NCBI GenBank assembly: GCA_031292735.1
Contig: JARLGP010000118.1
Coordinates: 1 to 12,107, forward strand
Direction: 5' to 3'
DNA: 12,107 nucleotides
DNA from: Holophaga sp.
GTDB lineage: Bacteria; Acidobacteriota; Holophagae; Holophagales; Holophagaceae
Shown: positions 6,648 through 12,107 of the stretch, piece after piece
Position numbering within the stretch: position 1 is the stretch's first letter
Layout: the number at the start of each line of letters is the position of its first letter
Translations under genes and position numbers: made by a program
The notes under the pieces: model-generated
What the model was told of the DNA's origin: nothing
What the model saw: the letters and a program-made list of their open reading frames with translations, nothing else
Databases searched by the model: none

Positions 6648-7436
6648 ATGCCCTTCGCCGCCAGGCTTTGCCTCTTGAATTTCTGGGTGGCCTACCTGGT
6701 CATCAGCGGGGTGTTCCTCGCGTATTCGTTGCTGGGCCTGTGCGTCCGGCACCGCTGGCTGCCCCACGCCCGGCTCCGGACCATCCGGGAGCCGGCCGGG
6801 ATCGTCTTCAACGTCATCGCCGTCCTCTACGCGGTCCTCCTGGCCTTCATGGTCATCAGCGTATGGGAAGGGTTCAACCAGGCCTCGCTCACCGTGGAGG
6901 CGGAATCCGGGTCCCTGCTGGCCATCGTCATGGAGCTGGACGCCCATCGCGGCCACTCGGCCGCGTTCGGCCGGCTCAAGCAGGCCGTGGACGGCTACGC
7001 CCACAGCGTGATGGAGGAGGAGTACCCGGCCATGGGCCGGATGCAGCGCTCGCCCAGGACCACGGCCGCCTTTGAACGGATCTGGGCCGCCGCCCACTAC
7101 CTGGGAACCGACAGCCCCGGGGAGATCAACCTGCAGCAGTCGATCTACTACCACCTGGGGGAGGCGCAGAAGGCCCGCGAATCGCGCCTGCTCCTGTCCC
7201 GCAGGGGGCTGCCGGCGGCCATGTGGACGGTGATCCTGGCCGGGGCATTCCTGACCATGACCTTCAGCCTGTTCATCTCCACCGAGCGCTTCTGGCCCCA
7301 GGCCTTGATGAACTTCTCCCTGGGACTGATCACCGCCCTGGTGATCTTCGCCATCCTGGAGCTGAGCTATCCCTTCGTGGGCAACGTCAACGTGGCCCCG
7401 GAGGGGTTCGAGTACCTCATCCAGAATTCCCGGTGA
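6648..7436 (+). CDS. DUF4239 (bestrophin-like) membrane protein
   Basis: The 262-residue protein has two hydrophobic helices near the N-terminus (about 12-32 and 51-72) and two near the C-terminus (about 190-210 and 218-240). They flank a mostly helical soluble middle rich in Glu, Ala and Arg. The segment VIAVLYAVLLAFMVISVWE followed by an EAESGSLLAIV helix is the recognisable DUF4239 signature. The length and the 2+2 helix layout are usual for this family, which shows distant similarity to bestrophin anion channels. No function has been firmly assigned, so a channel role is only a suggestion. The ATG at 6648 has an AAGGTG ribosome site five bases upstream. The gene is a single transcription unit, divergent from usp and convergent with rarA, with 7 bp between the two stops. 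Confidence 0.83.
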   Translation: MPFAARLCLLNFWVAYLVISGVFLAYSLLGLCVRHRWLPHARLRTIREPAGIVFNVIAVLYAVLLAFMVISVWEGFNQASLTVEAESGSLLAIVMELDAHRGHSAAFGRLKQAVDGYAHSVMEEEYPAMGRMQRSPRTTAAFERIWAAAHYLGTDSPGEINLQQSIYYHLGEAQKARESRLLLSRRGLPAAMWTVILAGAFLTMTFSLFISTERFWPQALMNFSLGLITALVIFAILELSYPFVGNVNVAPEGFEYLIQNSR

Positions 7437-7450
7437 GGGCGCTTCAGCCC
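7437..7450. terminator. Short hairpin between convergent DUF4239 and rarA genes
   Basis: GGGC-GCTTCA-GCCC forms a 4-bp stem over the 7-bp gap and the rarA stop codon, on either strand. It lacks a T tract and is short, so it is at most a weak bidirectional terminator. The nearly abutting stops leave no room for another. Confidence 0.2.
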
Positions 7451-8862
7451 TGGGCGGATTCCCCGCCGGGCTCGGCCACCAGCTGGCGGCGCACCCGCCA
7501 GGCGCCCCCGGAGAGCTTGCCGATGGACCGGGCCAGGGCCTCCCGGCTGCAGCCCAGTTGCCCGGCCCACAGGTCCACCGGCAGTTCGCCCCCCTCCGGA
7601 TGGCCGGCGGTCCAGGCGGTCCATACGTCCATCAGGGCCGCCGGATCCGGCTCCTGCCGGTCCTTCCAGTTGCGCTCCTGGGGCCGGATCGGCTGGTAGA
7701 AGGCCTCGGCCCGCAAGGTCAGGGGCAGGAAGGCCTGGGGCCGGGCGTAGTCCAGGTGCGAATAGAAGTAGCCCTCGCCCTTGCCGGCGGCCCGGCTGGT
7801 GGAGGTGTGGGCATCGGCCAGGCTGTCCGGAATGGCCGCGTCGGGGGCGGCCAGGGCGGCGTCGATGGCCATGACGGTGGCGTTGCTCTTGGGCGCATTG
7901 GCCACGTACAGGACCGCCTGGGCCAGGGGGATGCGGGCCTCGGGCCAGCCGATCTGCTCGGCGGCCCGGCTCGCCGCCTCGGCCAGCAGGAAGGCCTGGG
8001 GGTCGGCATTGCCCACGTCCTCGGCGGCGCACACCATCAGGCGGCGGGCGATGAAGCGGGGATCCTCGCCGCCCCGGATCATGCGCGACAGATAGTACAG
8101 GGCGGCGTCCGGGTCCGAACCGCGCAGGCTCTTCTGGAAGGCGCTGGCCAGATCGTAATGGCCGTCGGCCCGGTCGTACATGATGCGGCCGCCCAGGGCG
8201 TCCTTCAGCCCGGCCAGGTCCCGCTCGCCGGGGTCCAGGTTGAGCCAGGTCTCCAGCCCGGTGAGGGCGGTGCGCAGATCGCCCCCGGCCCACTGGGACA
8301 GCCAGTCCAGCAGCCCGGCCGGCTGGTCCGCCCCGGGCTGCTCCCGGGCCCAGGCCCGCTCCAGCACCTGCAGGATCGCCTCCGGCGCCAGCGGGCGCAG
8401 GGCGACCAGCTGGCACCGGCTGCGCAGGGCCGGATTGAGGTAGAAGGCCGGGTTCTCGGTGGTGGCCCCCACCAGGATCGCCTCGCCCCGCTCCAGGGGC
8501 GGCAGCAGGATGTCCTGCTGGGCCCGGTTGAACCGGTGGATCTCGTCCAGGAACAGCACCGGCGGCAGGGAGCGGAACAGCGGCTGCTCCCGGTGCTCGG
8601 CCAGGAACTTCTTCAGTTCGGCGGCGGAACCGGAGGCCCCGGAGAATTCCAGGAACTCGTGGCCGGTGGCCAGGGCCAGGATCCGGGCCAGGGTGGTCTT
8701 GCCGGTGCCGGGCGGCCCCCACAGCACCATGGACGGCAGCCGGCCGCCGGACGTGAGCCGGGTCAGGGCGCCCCTGGGGCCCAGCAGGTGCGGCTGCCCC
8801 ACCACCTCCTCCATGCGCTTGGGGCGCATGCGTTCGGCGAGCGGAATGTGCTGATCACTCAT
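7444..8862 (-). CDS. rarA: Replication-associated recombination protein A (RarA/MgsA AAA+ ATPase)
   Basis: This 472-residue AAA+ ATPase is related to clamp loaders and acts at stalled or damaged replication forks with SSB and RecA. It shows the family opening (PLAERMRPKRMEEVVGQPHL), Walker A GPPGTGKTT (49-57), Walker B LFLDE (103-107), sensor 1 GATTENPAF (132-140), and an arginine-finger segment PALRSRC near 144-150. The RarA tetramerisation and C-terminal signatures follow: SRMIRGGEDPRFIARRLMV, AAEDVGNADP and VANAPKSNA. The start at ATG 8860-8862 matches the usual RarA N-terminus. A GAGGAG ribosome site lies rather far upstream (about 13 bases), and a GTG further up could also serve. After the usual end of the family fold (FYQP, about 388-391) there are roughly 70 more residues (401-472). 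The frame stays open far upstream of 8862, but that is antisense to the glycosyltransferase gene and is not coding. Confidence 0.93.
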   Translation of the reverse strand: MSDQHIPLAERMRPKRMEEVVGQPHLLGPRGALTRLTSGGRLPSMVLWGPPGTGKTTLARILALATGHEFLEFSGASGSAAELKKFLAEHREQPLFRSLPPVLFLDEIHRFNRAQQDILLPPLERGEAILVGATTENPAFYLNPALRSRCQLVALRPLAPEAILQVLERAWAREQPGADQPAGLLDWLSQWAGGDLRTALTGLETWLNLDPGERDLAGLKDALGGRIMYDRADGHYDLASAFQKSLRGSDPDAALYYLSRMIRGGEDPRFIARRLMVCAAEDVGNADPQAFLLAEAASRAAEQIGWPEARIPLAQAVLYVANAPKSNATVMAIDAALAAPDAAIPDSLADAHTSTSRAAGKGEGYFYSHLDYARPQAFLPLTLRAEAFYQPIRPQERNWKDRQEPDPAALMDVWTAWTAGHPEGGELPVDLWAGQLGCSREALARSIGKLSGGAWRVRRQLVAEPGGESAQG

Positions 8863-8940
8863 GGGACCGGTTAAGCTCCTCACCGCCCAGCTTAGCGCAA
8901 AGACCTTTGCCCCCGCCCGGGCTCCGGCCAAGATAAGGAC
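8863..8940. promoter_or_regulatory. Divergent regulatory gap with two inverted repeats
   Basis: The 78 bp between the divergent rarA and glycosyltransferase genes must hold both promoters. It contains GCAAAG-AC-CTTTGC (8897-8910), a perfect 6-2-6 inverted repeat that looks like an operator. It also contains TAAGCT (8872-8877) paired with AGCTTA (8889-8894) across 11 bases, which in the rarA transcript would place the GAGGAG ribosome site in the loop and stem. I see no clear -35/-10 pair for either gene. Confidence 0.35.
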
Positions 8941-10689
8941 ATGGACGAACTGCAACCCCCCGACTGCGCCGGCGCTCCCCCGCGGCACCCCCTGGTGCGC
9001 TGGATCCGGGCCAACCGTGCGCCGCTGTTGTTCGCCCTGCTCATCCTGCTGATCGTCCCCATGCGCGACCTCTGGGCCCCGGACGAGCCGGATTTCGCCC
9101 AGTGCGTGCGGGAGATGCGGGCACGGGGCAGCTGGCTGCTGCCCTACCTGAACGGGCAGCCCTATTCGGAAAAGCCGATCCTGTTCTACTGGCTCATGAA
9201 GGGCTCGGCCATCGGCCTGGACCGGCTCACCGGCGGCGCCGGCTTCGTCAACGGCATCTCCGCCTGGGCCCTGCGGCTGCCTTCGGCCCTGTCGGCCATC
9301 GCCTTCATGTTCGGCTTCCGCGCCTGGACGGCCCGGTTCCTGCGCCGCGACCTGGCCGACCCGGCGGCCATGATCCTGGCCACGGTCTCCATCTGGATCT
9401 GGCAGGCCCAGGCCATCCAGATCGACATGCTGTTCGCGGCGCTGCTGGCCGCCAGCTGGATGGCCTGGCTGAGCGGCTACCTGGTGCTGCGCGGGCATAC
9501 CCCAGGCCGCCCGACCGGCTGGTTCCTGGGCGCCTACGCGGCCCTGGCCCTGGCCTTCCTGGCCAAGGGGCCCCTGGCCCTGGCGCTCACCCTGCCGCTC
9601 TGGCTGGCCTTCCTGGCCTGGCAGCGCGACTTCGGGGCCCTCCGCCGGGTGCGGGCCGGATCCGGGCTGCTGCTGGGGGCGCTCATCATCCTGCCCTGGT
9701 ACGCGGTCGCGGGGCTGCGCGGCGGCCCCGGCTACGCCTACGAGATGGTGGTCCACCAGAACTTCGAGCGGGCCCTGCACGCCTGGGACCACATCCAGCC
9801 GCCCTGGAAGTACGTGGAGTACCTGGCCAGCGACTTCTTCCCCTGGACCCTGCTGCTGCCCGCCCTGGCCCTGTTCCTCAAGCGGGGCGACGCCCGGCGC
9901 ACCCCGGCCGGCCGGTTCCTGATCCTGGCGGTGGCCGTGCCCTTCCTGCTGCTCAGCTGCTCCCAGAGCAAGCAGGGCAAGTATCTGCTCATGGCCTACC
10001 CGTTCCTGGCCCTGCTCATGGCGGCCATGCTCCGGGCCCGCAGCCAGGCGGCCCGGGCCCCCCGGGGCCTGGGCGCCCTGCTGGCGCTGGGCCTGGGCCT
10101 GCCCGCCCTGGCCCTGGCTGCCGTGGCCTGGTCCGGCGCCGGCGGCGCCCGGCTGCAGGCCCAGGTGCAGCCGTACCTGGGCCCGCTGCGGCTGGACGCC
10201 GCCCTGCTGGCGCTGGGCGCGCTGGTCCTGGCCGCCCGGGCCTGGACCGGCCAGGGACGCTCCCTGGCGCGCGACACCGCCCTGCCCCTGGGCCTGGTGA
10301 TGCTGGTCTCGGGCACCTGGGGGTTCCGCCTGCTGGATCCCTTGAAGGGCTACCGTGCCTGGACCAGGACGGTCCAGCCGCTCATCACCGGCCGCCAGGT
10401 CTTCTACTGGCAGACGATCCGCAGCGGGGTGATGGTGTACACCGACCACCTCATGCCGGAACTGCGCTCCCGCGCAGAGCTGGAGCGGATGGCCCCCGAT
10501 GCACGGCTGGTGGCCATGGACCGGGAATGGAATACCGACGCCTGGGGCATGGATGCCCGGGCCAGGAACCAGTTCGAAGTACTGCTCCGGATGCCCGTGG
10601 GCGGAGGCCAAGCCCTCCTGATCCGCAAGCGCCCTGCCCCTGCGACCGCCCCCGTCCCCCGGGACGGGGCTTCTCGGAGTTCTTCATGA
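8941..10689 (+). CDS. ArnT-like family 39 (GT39/PMT superfamily) membrane glycosyltransferase
   Basis: This 582-residue multi-pass protein resembles ArnT-type GT-C glycosyltransferases, which use an undecaprenyl-phosphate-linked sugar to glycosylate an acceptor such as lipid A on the periplasmic side. The first outer loop carries WAPDEPDFAQCVREM with the catalytic-type acidic pair D48-E49, followed by PYSEKPILFYWL (75-86). Further on are QAIQIDML and LAKGPLALAL, also typical of the family. About eleven hydrophobic helices end near residue 460, followed by a roughly 120-residue soluble tail, as in ArnT. In place of the common DE-(T/S)-RYA the motif here is DEPDFAQ, so the substrate may differ. 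The ATG at 8941 has AAGG only a few bases upstream; no better start was found. It overlaps the next gene by 4 bp (ATGA). Donor and acceptor are unknown. Confidence 0.87.
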   Translation: MDELQPPDCAGAPPRHPLVRWIRANRAPLLFALLILLIVPMRDLWAPDEPDFAQCVREMRARGSWLLPYLNGQPYSEKPILFYWLMKGSAIGLDRLTGGAGFVNGISAWALRLPSALSAIAFMFGFRAWTARFLRRDLADPAAMILATVSIWIWQAQAIQIDMLFAALLAASWMAWLSGYLVLRGHTPGRPTGWFLGAYAALALAFLAKGPLALALTLPLWLAFLAWQRDFGALRRVRAGSGLLLGALIILPWYAVAGLRGGPGYAYEMVVHQNFERALHAWDHIQPPWKYVEYLASDFFPWTLLLPALALFLKRGDARRTPAGRFLILAVAVPFLLLSCSQSKQGKYLLMAYPFLALLMAAMLRARSQAARAPRGLGALLALGLGLPALALAAVAWSGAGGARLQAQVQPYLGPLRLDAALLALGALVLAARAWTGQGRSLARDTALPLGLVMLVSGTWGFRLLDPLKGYRAWTRTVQPLITGRQVFYWQTIRSGVMVYTDHLMPELRSRAELERMAPDARLVAMDREWNTDAWGMDARARNQFEVLLRMPVGGGQALLIRKRPAPATAPVPRDGASRSSS

Positions 10690-11069
10690 GCCCCTACCTG
10701 AAAGCCCTGCCCCTCATCCTCACCGGGGTGCTGCTGAACGCCTTCGCCCAGATCGCCATGAAGAAGGGCCTGAACGCGGTGGGCGGCATGACCTGGGACC
10801 TGCCGTCCCTGGTGAAGCTGGGCCTGACCCCGTGGACGCTGGCCTGCTTCGCCTGCTACGCGGTGAGCATCGTGCTCTGGGCCGGCGCCCTGAACCTGGT
10901 GGAGGTGAACTACGCCTACCCGTTCCTGGCCCTGGGCTTCCTGGCCAATGCCATGCTGAGCCGGGCCATCCTCGGCGAAACCATCCCGCCCCTGCGCTGG
11001 GCCGCCCTGACCCTGATCATCCTGGGCGTGGCCCTCCAAGCCTTTACCGGTGCCCCAAAGCACCTATAA
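10686..11069 (+). CDS. Small four-helix SMR/EamA-type membrane protein (ArnE/ArnF-like)
   Basis: The 127-residue protein has four hydrophobic helices (about 7-24, 50-68, 74-94 and 104-120). It carries the small multidrug resistance-like pattern: NAFAQIAMKKGL in helix 1 and NLVEVNYAYPFLALGFLANA in helix 3, then a GETIPPLRW turn before helix 4. That helix-3 and loop pattern is shared by EamA and ArnE/ArnF proteins, which are proposed to flip undecaprenyl-phosphate-linked sugars. The ATG at 10686-10688 overlaps the TGA of the glycosyltransferase gene (10687-10689), a sign of translational coupling. A partner role in delivering the lipid-linked sugar donor to the glycosyltransferase is a strong inference. 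ArnE and ArnF act as a pair, but only one small gene is seen, so it may form a homodimer or pair with a gene elsewhere. A drug exporter is the main alternative. Confidence 0.82.
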   Translation: MSPYLKALPLILTGVLLNAFAQIAMKKGLNAVGGMTWDLPSLVKLGLTPWTLACFACYAVSIVLWAGALNLVEVNYAYPFLALGFLANAMLSRAILGETIPPLRWAALTLIILGVALQAFTGAPKHL

Positions 11070-11070
11070 T
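11043..11070 (+). promoter_or_regulatory. Strong candidate promoter for the HD-GYP response regulator
   Basis: A perfect TATAAT (11065-11070) lies 16 bases after TTTACC (11043-11048, four of six matches to the -35 consensus). The -10 box contains the TAA stop of the SMR-type gene. A start about seven bases downstream would leave a leader of only about 23 bases before the ATG at 11100, with AGGA in it as ribosome site. A perfect TATAAT is uncommon in DNA this GC-rich, which makes it credible. Confidence 0.5.
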
Positions 11071-11099
11071 TACAACTTCCAGCCGCAGGACCCCTGCCC

Positions 11100-12107
11100 A
11101 TGTGCCCCACTGGTCCCCCCAAAGCGCTTCCCATCGACTGGCCAGTTCCTGGCCATGAGCCGAAGGACATCCGCATCCTGGTGGTGGATGACCAGGAGAT
11201 CGTGCGGGTCACCCTGCGCCGGATGTTGGGCCTGCACGGGTTCCCCTGCCTGGAGGCGGCCGACGGCTGCCAGACCCTGGCGCTGCTGGAACGGGAGCGG
11301 GTCGACCTGGTGCTGTGCGACATCAAGATGCCCGGCATGGACGGCCTCACCCTGGTGAAGGCCCTGGCCCACCGGATCCCGGAGATCGCCATCGTCATGG
11401 TGAGTTCCATGGACAACGCCGAGATGGCCATGGAGTGCCTGCGCCACGGCGCCTACGGCTACGTGCTGAAGCCGTTCAAGACCAACGACATCCTCATCGC
11501 CGTGGCCAACGGCCTGCGCCGGCGCATGCTGGAGCTGGAGTACCAGGACCGGCAGGAGCTGCTGGCCCAGCGGGTGCTGGAGCAGACCAAGGTGATCCGG
11601 GCCTCCCGGGAGGAGGTGGCCCTGCGCCTGATCTCCGCCTCGGAGCACCGGGACAACGAGACCGGGGCCCACGTGCGCCGGATCGGGCTGTACGCCGCCG
11701 AGATGGGCAAGCTCATGGACTGGGACGAGGAGGAGGTGGAGTGCATCCGCGCCGCCGCGCCCATGCACGACATCGGCAAGATCGGCGTGCCGGACCGGAT
11801 CCTGCAGAAGGGCGGGAGCCTGACCGAGGAGGAGTGGATCATCATGAAGACCCACACCACCATGGGGGCCAACATCCTGAGGGATTCCACCGTGCCGTTC
11901 ATCCAGATGGGCGCCCGCATCGCCGACAGCCACCACGAGCGGTGGGACGGCTCCGGCTACCCCAAGGGCCTGAAGGGCGAGGACATTCCCCTCGAGGCCC
12001 GGATCACCTGCCTGGTGGACGTCTACGACGCCCTGATCAGCCGCCGGGTCTACAAGCGCCCCTGGCAGGAGGAGGAGGTGCTGGCCTACCTGCATACCGG
12101 CAGCGGC
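11100..12107 (+). CDS. Response regulator with HD-GYP c-di-GMP phosphodiesterase domain (partial at right edge)
   Basis: The visible 336 residues form a receiver plus HD-GYP output protein; the end lies beyond the window. The receiver (about 23-140) has the acidic pair D30-D31, the phospho-acceptor D74 in LCDIKMPGMDG, S102 and K124 in LKPF, so it looks fully functional. A coiled-coil-like helix (about 140-175) leads to the HD-GYP domain: ASEHRDNETGAHVRRI (180-195), MHDIGKIGVPD (222-232), KTHTTMGANIL (250-260), and HHERWDGSGYP (278-288). All main metal ligands and the GYP signature are present, so hydrolysis of c-di-GMP is expected. The proposed ATG at 11100 has an AGGA ribosome site nine bases upstream; the first 22 residues are an uncharacterised extension. 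An internal start just before the receiver is possible. No sensor kinase gene is visible here, and the protein begins its own transcription unit if the TATAAT at 11065 is real. Confidence 0.93.
   Translation, partial: MCPTGPPKALPIDWPVPGHEPKDIRILVVDDQEIVRVTLRRMLGLHGFPCLEAADGCQTLALLERERVDLVLCDIKMPGMDGLTLVKALAHRIPEIAIVMVSSMDNAEMAMECLRHGAYGYVLKPFKTNDILIAVANGLRRRMLELEYQDRQELLAQRVLEQTKVIRASREEVALRLISASEHRDNETGAHVRRIGLYAAEMGKLMDWDEEEVECIRAAAPMHDIGKIGVPDRILQKGGSLTEEEWIIMKTHTTMGANILRDSTVPFIQMGARIADSHHERWDGSGYPKGLKGEDIPLEARITCLVDVYDALISRRVYKRPWQEEEVLAYLHTGSG

Noticed and set aside
9535..9625. Repeated CTGGCCCTGGCC-type units that look like a short tandem repeat.
   Set aside because: They are Ala/Leu codons of transmembrane helices in the glycosyltransferase. 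Unit length and sequence are irregular.
8863..10611. The rarA reading frame stays open upstream for about 1,750 more bases, giving a 1,055-codon frame.
   Set aside because: The upstream part is antisense to the glycosyltransferase gene and is Gln/Gly/Pro/Arg-rich with no domain, as expected of the complement of GC-rich DNA. RarA homologues start at the ATG at 8862.
9102..10685. A long plus-strand open frame leading into the SMR-type gene.
   Set aside because: Its product before 10686 is Pro/Arg/Gly-rich shadow sequence of the glycosyltransferase gene in another frame. Only the part from 10686 onward has a real protein pattern.
1..12107. Search for CRISPR, toxin-antitoxin, prophage, transposon ends, tRNA or a defence island.
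   Set aside because: No regular repeats, integrase, transposase, cloverleaf or defence-type domains were found. The composition is even and the genes are core-like.

Overview
This is a compact, GC-rich chromosomal segment with long coding genes and short gaps. It contains no tRNA, rRNA, insertion sequence, phage gene or CRISPR array that I can see. The gene set is ordinary bacterial housekeeping plus cell-envelope functions. The organism is probably a free-living, Gram-negative-type, high-GC bacterium with c-di-GMP signalling. A member of the Acidobacteriota (for example Holophagaceae) or a deltaproteobacterial lineage would fit, but that is an impression from gene style and GC content, not a demonstration.

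Layout: (1) Positions 1-1737, minus strand: a DUF1015 gene followed 30 bp later by the start of a D-3-phosphoglycerate dehydrogenase gene (serA, cut by the window edge). This pairing links DUF1015 to serine biosynthesis. A hairpin-rich stretch (about 1738-1943) precedes it and may be a structured leader. (2) Positions 2070-6497, minus strand: a tightly packed run in the order universal stress protein -> multi-pass acyltransferase of the heparan-alpha-glucosaminide N-acetyltransferase type -> CNNM/CBS/CorC membrane protein -> membrane-anchored GH113-like glycosidase. The last three are coupled by a 4-bp overlap and a 10-bp gap. (3) Positions 6648-7436, plus strand: a DUF4239 (bestrophin-like) membrane protein, divergent from the usp gene. 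(4) Positions 7444-8862, minus strand: rarA/mgsA, the replication-fork AAA+ ATPase, convergent with the DUF4239 gene and carrying an apparent C-terminal extension. (5) Positions 8941-11069, plus strand: an ArnT-like family 39 glycosyltransferase overlapping by 4 bp with a small SMR/EamA-type four-helix membrane protein. This resembles the transferase and carrier parts of the Arn lipid-sugar pathway. (6) Positions 11100-12107, plus strand: a response regulator with an HD-GYP c-di-GMP phosphodiesterase domain, cut by the right edge, with a near-consensus promoter overlapping the end of the preceding gene.

Functionally the window mixes central metabolism (serine), genome maintenance (rarA), stress (usp), signalling (HD-GYP) and two separate envelope or glycan modules. 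Nothing here proves a new defence or mobile system. The most interesting items are the DUF1015-serA pair with its leader, the acyltransferase-CorC-glycosidase operon, and the GT39-SMR pair.
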